A DNA stretch of 64,000 nt from Solanum dulcamara (Eukaryota; Streptophyta; Magnoliopsida; Solanales; Solanaceae), in assembly GCF_947179165.1 (NCBI RefSeq), contig NC_077247.1:41026935-41090934 (forward strand). The letters run 5' to 3'. Made by a program: the position numbers and the translations under genes. Position 1 is the stretch's first letter, and the number at the start of each line of letters is the position of its first letter. The notes under the pieces are model-generated. The model had not been told where the DNA came from and searched no databases. It saw only the letters and a program-made list of their open reading frames with translations. Below are positions 1 through 10,499 of this stretch, piece by piece.

Positions 1-141
1 TTGATTATGACAAGCCCACATTAGTATTCTTAAGTCTTCCGCTGATGAATAAATAAGAAATGAGACCAAGTGGTTCTCTTAGAAGCCAGAAATAGTTTCT
101 GAGTGCCGGCCACGCCTAGGGTACCCTCTCGGGGCGTGACA
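1..141 (+). mobile_element. 3' end of a Ty3-gypsy-like LTR
   Basis: The last 140 bases of an LTR, ending in GGGGCGTGACA. The stretch with CCAAGTGGTTCTCTTAG and the final GGCGTGAYA closely match the 3' end of the LTR at 33674-35973, so it belongs to the same family. No tRNA primer-binding sequence follows it, so this is a 3' LTR or solo LTR; the rest lies outside the window. Confidence 0.75.
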
Positions 142-942
142 GTAGTTCTTAGATATGCAGGAGGAAGAGATGAAGAGCATAATTGGTCCCACTAGGCGTG
201 CCAAATTTGTTTGCAACAAATTTTTGTGGTGCTGAAAATTAACTGCAATCAAAATAAATAAAAGAAAAAAGTAATTTTATTGATGAATCTTTGTGAGTAC
301 AATTCCGTTGTTCTCTTGATTCTTCTCTCCTAATATATTTCCGTAATTCGAGGGCCGACAGTAGCATATTTCTCGAATGTAGGAGGATGTAGACTTCCTT
401 AAGATATGTTTGATCTCCGGGAACGTCGGAAATCACTTCGTCATTTCAAGTCGATCTCTAGAAAAAACTCTGTTGACCACTCCTTCGAAGAACTATGTAG
501 TTGGTGTTGTAGCCTTTCTCCAATGCTTGCAGAATGTCCTAAGATAATTATGTAACCCTTCTATTTATAGTTGTAGGAGGGAGGCAGTCCAAATGTGGAT
601 GAACTATTTTGCCTTATTCTGATTGGTTCTTATAAGTCTCAAAGTTTATCACAAATACTATATGATAATGTTGTTTTTTGATTGGTTGTTGAACTTTGAC
701 CAGAATCACCACATCATTTGAACACGTGGCATCCGCTTGTTGGTCTTTAACTTGACTGGAATGCCAAGTCATCTTGACATGTGGCATGAGCTTGGACCTC
801 AGGATGAAATGAACCTTGTACTTGAATTTAATAAAATGGACTTATGCATTTGTGAAACCCAAATTAACTATTCATTCCAAATGAACATGAATTTAATCCA
901 ACTTTTGTATGAATTAAATTCAATAAAATTTACGTGTCTACA
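142..942. other. intergenic, no gene seen
   Basis: AT-rich flank of the LTR. Only short open frames without family resemblance on either strand; nothing I can assign. Confidence 0.5.
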
Positions 943-1130
943 GATACATCACGTAAAGTGATTTATCCGATTGATATATTGCGCAAAGTGATGTATCCGA
1001 TCGATACATCGCGTAAAGTGATGTATTCGAGAATAAGGATTTTTGTAATTTTTTTAAATGGTAGAGAATTTTAGAGAATATAGTAAAATAACTTTTGTAT
1101 TTAGCTAATTTTTCCAGAAAAATAACCCTG
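943..1130. repeat. palindromic tandem repeat, short copy
   Basis: Units of about 35 bases built on a hairpin with arms GATACATCAC and GTGATGTATC around GTAAA, repeated with drift. The downstream 100 bases also match the longer copy at 14860-15330, so both are copies of one dispersed repeat. Confidence 0.8.
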
Positions 1131-1181
1131 CTCAAAATACGAAAAAACTTATAAAAATTTGAACTCGATGAACTAAAAAAG

Positions 1182-2092
1182 GGAAAAGACTCAAATATAC
1201 CATCAAATTTTGAAAAAATGCTCATTTATATCATCCATTAAAATTTTGGCTCATTTACGTCATTGCCTTTTGAGAAAAGGCTAATTCATGCTATTACTTT
1301 TTAACTCCGATTTAGCAAAATCACTTGTTACACGTGATCAATTATAATTCAGTCACGTTATTAATTTTTATTTTCTTTTTTTTAAAAAAGCCAAAATTCT
1401 AAAATCATTAAATAACTAAAAAAAACACCCATATTTAAAAAAATTATATTCCAAAAAAATGAAAATCAGTCAAATTTTTTTGAAAATCTGCTTTGATTCA
1501 TGTTTTGTTGGTGTTTTTGACAATAGATTCTTGATCCCTTATTTTTTTTGAGACAACGTTCAAAATTTCAAGTGATTTGAAGCTGTGGAGAAAATTCTAC
1601 CATTAAAGGATGTTGAAGTTCTAAAACTTTGAAGAAATTTCATTTGAGTTTTGTTGAGTTAGGTTGAATTCAAGCTCAACAGTTATTGGGTTTTGATATT
1701 TAGCTAGAAGGAATACTACTCTTGAAATTTGAGGTAATTTCGTGAAGAATTGAAGAAGTTGGAAATTTCGAAGTTTTTGGTGTTCTTCATGTGTTCTTGA
1801 GAAAGAAGAGGCAAAAAGAGTATATTTGATTCAAAATCTCAATTGAAAATTGTTAAAAGTTGTTTGGGATCTTGTTGAGTTATGTTGGCTTTTTAAAAAT
1901 AAAAAAAAATTAATGACATGGCCGAATTATAACTGGCCACGTGTAAAAATGATTGTGTAAAATCGGAGATAAAAAATAATGGCATGAATGAACTTTTTCT
2001 CAAACGACAATGGCATAAATGAGCCAAACTTTTAGCGGATGACATAAATACGCTTTTTCTCAAAATTCAATGGCATATTTAAGTATTTTTCC
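1182..2092. mobile_element. foldback DNA element with about 190-bp inverted ends
   Basis: The left end (GGAAAAGACTCAAATATACC onward) matches the reverse complement of the right end for about 190 bases with modest divergence. No coding frame lies between. The flanks are similar A-rich 9-mers that could be a worn target duplication, so a MULE-type foldback element fits best. The centre (about 1400-1900) is unique AT-rich DNA. Confidence 0.75.
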
Positions 2093-2289
2093 AATAAAAA
2101 ATAAACAAATTTATCAAAAGAATTGTGGAAACATTTCAAATATAATTATAAAATACAATTTTGACATCATTAGTTAGAGAAATACCTATCAAAATACAGT
2201 TATAATAATTCTAATAGACTATTTACTTCGATCTTTGCTTATAGATATTGTGATTTGTTACTATCGTGTAAAAAAAATTATAATTATGA

Positions 2290-2720
2290 TAATTGTTAAT
2301 TTAAAATATAAAGATATTATGAAAAAAATGCAGTTAAATTACTGAAAAAATTATTTGACTTACGAAAGATTTCACATAATAAGTTGGGATGTTGGAGTGT
2401 ATAAAAGCTAAGTTTAGTGCATAGATACAATTTCAAAGCCACATAGGGGGTTAGGACAATTGCCATCAGATACTGCTATCTTATCATCCTAAAGTCCACT
2501 TCAAACATGTGTTTAATTCTATGCATGTTATTAACCTCGTGTGATCTTTCTTAAAGTCAACTATAGCTCCCAAATACCTAGTAGCCTATAATTCCCCCTA
2601 GACTCCCTAAATAATCCATATGAGTACCACAAATTAAATAAGCTAGCTCTTCATCCATAAAAATTATATATAGTCAACATAGGATAAATATGTTCGAATT
2701 TGAAATAGTACTATTGTAAT
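2290..2720 (+). repeat. upstream block of the polygalacturonase array, copy A
   Basis: Closely matches 9399-10015, the DNA upstream of the intact polygalacturonase gene, including the run through CTAGTAGCCTATAATTCC and the stretch before TAGTCAAC. No polygalacturonase exon follows within reach, so this is an orphan promoter-proximal copy. Confidence 0.8.
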
Positions 2721-3529
2721 GCCACTCCATCATCATGCCACTTAGGCACCACGTGACAATTTGTGTCATGCGGAAGGATTATATAGAACGAATGTTGCGC
2801 TAGTCCTTGGTAGAAGATTCTCGAGATATATGGATAATTTTTTTAGAAGATCTTAAAATTTCATAAATTTATATAGAAGATCCTTGAAATATTCTAGTTG
2901 TGTAGAATATTCGAGAAAATGAACTTATTTATAAATATGTAAGGACTTGTATAATAATTACCTATTAACCCCTAGATGAGTAGTATAAATAGAGGGGCAT
3001 CTGAACAAGGATGTGTTTGGTAAGAAGGAAAATATTTTCTTGAAAAATAAGTGGTTTTTTATTAATTATTTTTTTAATTTATTTTTCTATACGTAAGCAA
3101 AAAAAATTTGTATATAATATAGACAAATATTATGAGAGATGGAATAAGGTAGGGGTGTGAGGTAGTACTGGAGATGGGATGTGTTGGAGGGTATCAGAAG
3201 GGATGATTAATATGCATAAAACGTCACTTATGAAATTTATCTTTTCTACTTTCATTAGAAAAGTCATTTTCTTTATTCGTAAGGAACATGTTTTTCTCTA
3301 GAAAAAACATTTTCCAAAAAAATTGACCAACAAAAAATAAGGAAATTGGACCCAAAACACCCAAAGTTATGACTGATATTCAAACTCTGCACCAAAATTA
3401 GATCATTAACAAGCTCTCTTTATCGGTTCCTACAATTTTAGAGAATCTCGATAACAAAAATTAGTAGTTGTTGGAGATCCAACGAATAATGAAATATGTT
3501 TTCTTATAGTAGTAATTGATATAGTTGGA
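2721..3529. other. intergenic, no gene seen
   Basis: AT-rich sequence with no recognisable coding frame. It contains a poly-purine-rich stretch around 3000-3350 resembling worn MITE sequence, but I cannot fix its ends. Confidence 0.4.
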
Positions 3530-3660
3530 GGCCAACATGGATTGTGGTGCAGTGATGAGACTGATTTATTTTCAATCGGAGATTTTGGATTCGAGCTCAG
3601 AATATGAAGAAAATCTTGTTGGTAGCGTCACTCCCAAATGAACCATGTAGTGCACGATAT
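3530..3660 (+). mobile_element. tRNA-derived SINE-like fragment
   Basis: Contains an A-box-like GATTGTGGTGCAGTGAT and a B-box-like GATTCGAG, followed by GAAGAAAATCTTGTTGG. The same arrangement occurs in the SINE insertion at 8203-8552. Ends are not defined. Confidence 0.5.
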
Positions 3661-4187
3661 GGCATACGTGGGATCCCTACATACATACACTAGCCATGAT
3701 AATTCCAAATTCTATTCAGAAATTATTATTGTTATTCCATGGATCAAGCTAATCCATTTCGTGAAGGTTACTTCACTTAACTCTCACGAGTTAGAGATGT
3801 GGCAATCATACTTGTTATAATTAAGACAATAGTAAAGCAATTAAGTTTGTAATGTGCGTGGTAGAGGGGGAACTAATGCGCTTGTTTCTGCAGTTCCACT
3901 TGGAATATGGTTGTCCCAAATTTTGTTGAAGCAAAAAATGAGAATTTTTTCATGAAATCCAGCTACATTTATTCTTGTTTTATATCCTCAATACTAGGAA
4001 ACTTTTACTATATATATATACTTCATTCTTCTTCAGAACCGCCCAAAAAAATAAATGAAACATTTGATTGATTAGGTACAGAGAGATTTATATATGATCG
4101 ATCACCATATATCAAAAATAAATAAAATCTCGTTGCTGAAAGTCTCAAGAACTGATAGATGATAAAAGATAGTCTAACAACATATAT
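3661..4187. other. intergenic, no gene seen
   Basis: AT-rich DNA without a supportable gene. A short TATATATATA run lies near 4011. Confidence 0.4.
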
Positions 4188-4371
4188 GGGAAACCTCGGT
4201 ATACTAAGATTCCGTTATGCGCGAGGTCAGAGGAAGGATCGGACCACAAGGATCTATTATAGATAGTCTTATCATGAACTATTTCTGCAAGTGGCTATTT
4301 CTAATGCTTGAACCCCTAACCTTCTGATCACATGACATCAACTTTGCCTGTTACACCAAGACCAACAAAAT
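4188..4371 (-). mobile_element. TS-type SINE, diverged
   Basis: Reverse-strand copy of the Solanaceae TS SINE. It shows the family's A/B-box end (rc of TGATCACATGACATCAAC and TGCTTGAACCCC) and its body (GGATCGGACCACAAGGATC). It is more diverged than the copies at 23780, 28974 and 47828. Confidence 0.75.
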
Positions 4372-4844
4372 AATCTGAAAAAAGGACTATACATAGATAA
4401 TTAAATTGATTAGCCCTAGTTTCTTTCACATGGAAATAATTCCCAATTTCCAAGAAGTCTAGCTAATATATATAGTTAAGGGAAAAAAATGATCGATATT
4501 AACTTCCTAAAACATAGTACTGCCAGATAACAAAATAGAGAAAATTTGTTCAAAAGAAATTAAGAAGAAGGGAGGATGAAAAAGTTGTTTCTGGAACATG
4601 AAAAAAAACAATAAAGGATTCAAGATAGCTTGACGACCTTAATTACCACCAATCACTGGAAAAGAGAAAAGAATAAAAGAACATGTAGGAGAAGAAACAA
4701 TTTCCAAACTGGGTAATTAATTAGAACTAATTTATATTCCTAATTAATCTAGAATATTCCTATTTTTACCATATATACGTGATACGTCCCCATCCCCACC
4801 TCTACCCTGCCTCCGAAAAGGAGAAAAAAAACAAGAAGATATCA
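4372..4844. other. intergenic, no gene seen
   Basis: AT-rich spacer between the SINE and the second upstream block of the polygalacturonase array; no gene or defined element. Confidence 0.4.
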
Positions 4845-5365
4845 AATCTCGAGCATCAAATTTTTGAATTTTGATAGTAAATTTAGATATAAAATTTTAA
4901 AGTTTTTTTTTTTAAAAAAAAATCTGTATATAATTGGAAATTAGGTAAATAATACTATAAATTAAAATAATTGATAATTCAAAATATTTTAAAGGTAGAT
5001 AAAAAAAAGTTACAGCTAAATTAAAGAAAAACTTATTTGATTCACATAAATTGAGACGGAAGAATAGGTAAAAAAATGCATACATATATGTTGTGAATTT
5101 GTTGCGCGACTTTACTATGTCAAAGTCACATGGGGAGTTTTGAACAAGCATGTGATGCATGTTATAATTACTTCTAAGTTGTAAATACTTCAACATGTGT
5201 TTAATTCAATGCATGCTATTTTCCTTGTGTGATTTCGCTTAAACAAAACTTTCCATAATTATCCATATAAGTACCACAAATTAAATAAACTCTTTATTCA
5301 TAAACAATAAATAGTCAACTTAGGATAAATATATTCGAACTTGAAATAATACTCTATCTACCTTA
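4845..5365 (+). repeat. upstream block of the polygalacturonase array, copy B
   Basis: Second copy of the block also found at 2290-2720 and 9399-10015. It breaks off where the copia fragment begins (about 5370). The homologous region of copy C from about 10015 to 10735 (rest of the promoter and first half of exon 1) is missing here. Confidence 0.8.
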
Positions 5366-5371
5366 ATCGAT

Positions 5372-6371
5372 CTATTTTATAAAAAATCAGAGTAATGTTT
5401 GAAGAATCTGACTTGCCTTCTCATTGCAGGAAAGAAGAATATATATACATGAGTTTTAGTCTCCTACTCCTAAAATCTCTCCTAAAACAATATTCTGAGA
5501 ATATCATATTCCTATTATATATTCTACAATATCTAATAGAATACCACATCTCTCACAAACATAGATACACAGTATAAACTTACTATATTTACAAAGATCT
5601 TTACTTTAATACCTCCCCTCAAGTTGGCGCATGAAGATTTTAAATGCCCAACTTGCAAATAAGGTAATCAAACCGATGCTTTCCTAATGCTTTTGTAAAA
5701 ATATCAGCGATTTGCACTTTAGAGGAACATATGCTGGATGAATATTGCCTTTTATTATCTCTTCTCGAAGAAAATAACAATCTATTTCAATATGTTTCGT
5801 CCTTTCATGAAATACTGGATTCTTTGCTGTATGTAGTGCTGACTGACCATCACAATATAGTCTTATTGGAGTAGGATGTGTCACCCCAAGACTAAACAAA
5901 ATTCCCTTTAGCCACTTCAATTCACAAGTTGTGGTGGCCATAGATCTGTATTCAGCTTCTGCTGATGACCTGGACACTATTTGTTGCTTCATAGTCTTCC
6001 AAGATATTGATGAATTGCCTAAGAGAACAAACCACCCAGTGAGAGATCGTCGTGTTAACGGGCAACATACCCAATCTGAATCGCACCATCCATATAGCTT
6101 CAAATCACAAGTACTATGCAATAAAATACCTTGTCTAGGTTTTCCTTTCAAAAATCGAATGACTCGTAGCGCAGCTTCCCAGTGTTCTTCTTGTGGGCAA
6201 TGCATAAATTGAGATAGTACATCCACACCATAGGACAACTCTGGTCTAGTGAAGCACAAATATATGAGACGGCCTATCAATCGTCAATACCTCTCTGGAT
6301 CAGCAAGTGGACGTCCTTCGGCTAGTGCTAACTTGTGGTTTGACTCCATAGGAACATTTGTAGGTTTGGCT
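5372..6371 (-). mobile_element. Ty1-copia fragment: end of pol (RT/RNase H) plus part of LTR
   Basis: Read on the minus strand, 6371 to about 5640 encodes the end of a copia polyprotein: PMESNHKLALAEGRP, then YLCFTRPELSYG of reverse transcriptase, then the RNase H segment with KQQIVSRSSAEAEYRSMA, YCDGQSALH and the KHIEIDCYFLREE stretch. One in-frame stop (about 6281-6283) and a stop near 5684 show decay. A purine tract (TTGAGGGGAGG) at about 5610-5620 precedes AT-rich sequence that would be the LTR start. All of gag, protease, integrase and most of reverse transcriptase are absent. The fragment abuts polygalacturonase exon 1 at 6371/6372. Confidence 0.85.
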
Positions 6372-7428
6372 CAAGAGCAAGGCTATTACTATGCGCATTG
6401 ATGGGACTCTCTTAGCTCCATCTGATTATAATGTTATTGGCAATTCCGAAAATTGGACAAAGTTTGAAAAAGTCAACAGTGTCTATCTATGGTGGAACCT
6501 TTGATGGTCAAGGTTCTGGTCTTTGGGCTTGCAAGAATTGCCCTGAGGGGACTACGGTTCGTTAATTAAGTTTTTCATGGAAAATGTTTTTCAGTGTTTG
6601 TCATGATGAATAAAACATAGGAGTAGCAGTTAATTAGATGATCAATTAATAAAAAGTTAAGATAGTTATAAATAAATAAAAAAAAGACTTTCACAATAAG
6701 TGAGGAATTTTCCCCCATGTAGACAGAAACTAAAATTAGGATAAAATGAATTCCTCATGATTTTTTTTTGTTTTCCATAAAAATAATTTCCGTCGTACTT
6801 TTTTGACTCCACATTGCTTAGGGAGTTAAAAATGAACTCTCTCATAGGTTGACTAGCGTTTTGGATAGAATTAGGTCCAAAGTCAAAATCCAGATTCGTC
6901 CTAATCATCGCTTTTTAATTTTACCTAAAATATAATTTTGGTGCAGGCATTGACTTTTTACAACTCAAACAGTATTATAATGAGTGGAGTAACCGTACAA
7001 AATAGTCAAAAGTTTCAAATATTGGTAGAAGGATGTCATAACGTGAAGCTACAAGGAATGAAGGTATTCGCTCCAGGAAATAGTAAAAACACTGATGGAA
7101 TTCATGTAAAATGGTCATCAGGAGTTAGCATCATGAACTCACATATTGGTACTGGAGATGATTGTAGCTCTATTGGCCCTGGAAATTCTTACTTACGTAT
7201 TGAAGGCATTGCATGTGGCCCTGGCCATGGAATAAGGTTTGGAACATATTTATTGAAAACAAGATTATTATAATTTTTTTAATTTATCTTTTCAACTAAA
7301 ATGTATGTCCAAAACCTGACGTTGTAATTGCAGCATTGGAAGTTTAGGCTGGAAAGTACGAGAGTTGGGAGTCCAAAATGTGACAATTAAGAGTGTGACA
7401 ATTAGAAAAACCTACCAATTGCTTATAA
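6372..7428 (+). pseudogene. polygalacturonase pseudogene (copy B)
   Basis: Near-identical to parts of the intact gene at 10500-12022. Exon 1 starts only at the equivalent of base 10742, directly after the copia fragment, and carries a small deletion near 6480 that shifts the frame. Exon 2 (6947-7236, 290 nt) has the same length as in the intact gene and keeps NTDG, GTGDDC and GPGHG, although the residue after GDDC is Ser instead of Ile. Exon 3 begins normally after an AG at about 7333 but jumps within the equivalent of VTF directly to the last codons of exon 4 (KPTNCL, stop). That removes about 440 bases including intron 3 and the RxK motif. It cannot make a functional enzyme. Confidence 0.9.
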
Positions 7429-7907
7429 TTTTTTTTAGATAAATTTGTTTGTATAATATTATACTGTATACTATCACAGAATGAAATTGAAGTTGTGATT
7501 ATATTACAAAAAATGTTCGATTGTAATGTTAAAAATTTAATATGTACCTCATGTATCAATTAATGTTAAATGAATATCACATTCCTATTTTGCCAGCTTC
7601 AGAGTAAAGAAAAGTTGGACAAATTACTACTATTAGCTAGCCCAACTTATAAAATCTACCAAATTAATTTGGCCATAAATTCTATTTTTCTTATCGATCA
7701 GCTATTGCCTAGGGAGGAACTCCATTGGGCACGACGTTATAAACATGATTTTCTATTTATTTGTCCTCTCAAATTAACCGCATCTTTATTCACATGTTTC
7801 AACTTCTACTTAAAAAGTGACTTCAATCAAAAATTGCTAGGAACAACTTCAATTTTTTGATCTAATTTTTCTCTTGTTACAAAAAGACCAATCTTGAGAA
7901 ATTAAAT

Positions 7908-8063
7908 ATGGGTTGGTTCCTTCCTATATGTCTCATAAAGGCAACAATGTGTGTTCAAATCCACATAATGAAAGAGGAGAAATTTATGGCTTGGTTCCTT
8001 CCTGTATGTCTCATAAAGGCATCGACGTGTGTTCAAAACCACATAATGAAAGAGGAGAAATTA
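7908..8063 (+). repeat. two-copy 78-bp tandem duplication
   Basis: Two adjacent units starting ATGGGTTGGTTCC and ATGGCTTGGTTCC and each ending GAAAGAGGAGAAAT. The matching region downstream of the intact polygalacturonase (about 12378-12450) has a single unit, so the doubling followed the gene duplication. Confidence 0.85.
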
Positions 8064-8202
8064 AATTACCAGTTTTAAAAAATGTAAGGAAGTATTTTTG
8101 CTTTATTTTTGACAAAAAAAAAGGTTATCTTTTTTTTTACCATTTCCGAAAGTAATAGAAAAAGTAGGATGAAAAACGATGAGATAGAAACTTATGATTT
8201 GA

Positions 8203-8552
8203 CCTGCATGATTTGTGGTGCAATGATGCGTTGTTTCACCCTTAATTAGAGGCTTCAGGTTCGAATTTTTGGTATAGAGAAAAATCCGTTGGGAGCGTCA
8301 TGATCTAGGGGCAAAGCTACTGCCATCCAAGGATGGTCAGGTGAACACCCTTTGCCGGAAAATTACATCATGTGTATAGGTTAAATTTTGGGTTTAATGA
8401 ATACATATTTAATTAGAGATTTCAAGTTAGAGATTTCAGGTTCGAACCCTTGGCATGAAGAAAATCATGTTGGGAGCATCATCCCTAAAATGAGCCCTGC
8501 GCAATCCAAATTTAGTCAGTGCGGATGAAAAATAATAATAATAATATAAAAA
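8203..8552 (+). mobile_element. SINE insertion (compound) with 15-bp target duplication
   Basis: Flanked on both sides by AAACTTATGATTTGA (8188-8202 and 8553-8567). It contains two copies of a tRNA-like module with GGTTCGAA B boxes (about 8270 and 8450), each followed by a GTTGGGAGC.TCAT motif, and ends in an (AAT)n tail. The paralogous region after 12560 lacks it and shows the uninterrupted target, so the insertion happened after the locus duplicated. Confidence 0.85.
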
Positions 8553-8567
8553 AAACTTATGATTTGA

Positions 8568-9398
8568 AATTTTTGAGTTTGAAATGTTTGGGTGTTGTCA
8601 ATTCTTCTTCAAAATTATTTAGTGAAGCAAAATCCCGAGTTGAGCTCATTTGTAGTTGAATGGATACAATTTCGTTCGAAAACACTATTGAAACTCGCTT
8701 ACGATTGAGCTCAAAATTGAATTCACTGCAACAAGTAAAGGAGTTTGCGAACAATAATATAGTTATCGTTATATTATACTTAGAAGTAATAATATAATAT
8801 GGATATTTATAACCAACACTCTATACAAATCCTGAAATCCTATCCCCGCCAAATTAGTGAAACATTGTTCACCAGGATAGAAGGCCAAGGCTATAGCGAC
8901 TCTAAATGCATTGACATTAACTCAATTGCCATTAAATATTTTTGCGGCAATATAAGAAAAATTTATTGCCACTAAATGTCTCATTTGTGGTAGTGATTTT
9001 TTAAAATTGAAATTTATTTCCTTTGGGTTTTATAGGAATAATTTGGTTACATCTTAAGAATATTGAATCTCATTTTGGGACGTTTTGATAGAAGATTGAT
9101 GTGGTTTGAAATGAAATTTTAATCAAACTCAAAGTGGATTATGTTCAACTATTTAACTCATTTTGACTCAACTTAACTCACTCAAAATCTATAACTTTTG
9201 AACGAGTTAATGAGCCGCATATTTATTAATTCAACACAATTTTTAATCCATCTATATTGATCAGCTTAACAGTTGCATCACCTATGCAAAAAGAAGACGT
9301 GAAAAGGGAGTTACTGCATATTTCTTGCTTGCATGCATGCACGTATCCTTGTGTTTTGGGATTCCATGTTTCATATTGACTTTTTAAAATGCACGATT
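8568..9398. other. intergenic; possible CACTA end near 8995
   Basis: No gene seen. The first 80 bases match 12580-12660 and belong to the polygalacturonase duplication. A motif TTTGTGGTAGTG ending at 8995 looks like the terminus of a CACTA element, but I could not find its partner end. Confidence 0.4.
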
Positions 9399-10015
9399 CA
9401 AATCTCAAACATCAAACTTTTGAATTTTGATGGTAAATTTAGATATTTATTATTATTTTTAAAAATAAAATTTAAATAGTTGGAAATCAGGTAGAAAGTA
9501 CTATATGTTATAATAATTGACAATTCAAAATATTTAAAAGGTGGATGCAAAAATTACATTCAAATTAATAAAAAAAATTATTTGACTCTTAAAATTTAAA
9601 ATGTGCCACATAAATTGAAACAGGTGAAATATATAAAAAGTCAGTACATAAATGTTGTAAATTTGATGTGCGACTTGACTATTTCAAAGCCACCTAGCTA
9701 GGGAGTTAGGACAATTGCCATCTTCAGATATATCTATAATGCATCCTAAAGTCCACTTTTATTTGGGTTCTGAGTTTTGAACAAGCATGTTATTACTTCT
9801 AAGTTGTAAATACTTCAACCATGTGGTTAATTCCATGCATGTGATGCTTAAACAAAACTATAGCTCCCAAATACCTAGTAGCCTATAATTCCTTATAGAC
9901 TCCCAAATTAATCCATATGAGTACCACAAATTAAATAAGCTCTTTATCCATAAACAATTTATAGTCAACTTAGGATAAATCTATTCGAACTTGAAATAGT
10001 ACTATAGCTACCTAA
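9399..10015 (+). repeat. upstream block of the polygalacturonase array, copy C
   Basis: Third and complete copy of the shared block, lying about 0.5-1.1 kb upstream of the intact polygalacturonase start codon. It probably includes distal promoter sequence of that gene. Confidence 0.75.
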
Positions 10016-10499
10016 TGACTTAGCTCCTAATTCATTCGTAAGCAGTTGGCTATCTAGATATGTCAATATCAATGGTGATCCATTATTTCGAATTAATTCT
10101 ATGAATGTAATGTTATTTTGCCAAAAATTGGCTACATAAGCATTTTGAAGCAAGTGGGAAGAGGAAGGTTGCAAAACGTTATTTTTCAATGTTTGTAACA
10201 CAACTAGGTGTCAACAATTGCCAACTCCATGTGATTGCATATGTTGGATAGTTATCTGAAGCCTTATTTTCCCAAATACCCAACATGACCAAATATGAAG
10301 AAAATTAACCTAACTTTCATTGAAGTCTAAAATTAAGCAACAATTAAAAATCTTTACATTCATGAAAGTACAACGTGAAATCTAATTCACTCAGCCTATA
10401 AATACCCCTCTAAACTGCTTCAATTCCTCATCACCTCCATTTATAATTTGATCAGTTCCTTCCAAAAGCTTTAATTTGTAGCAATTTCTCCTTGGCAAA

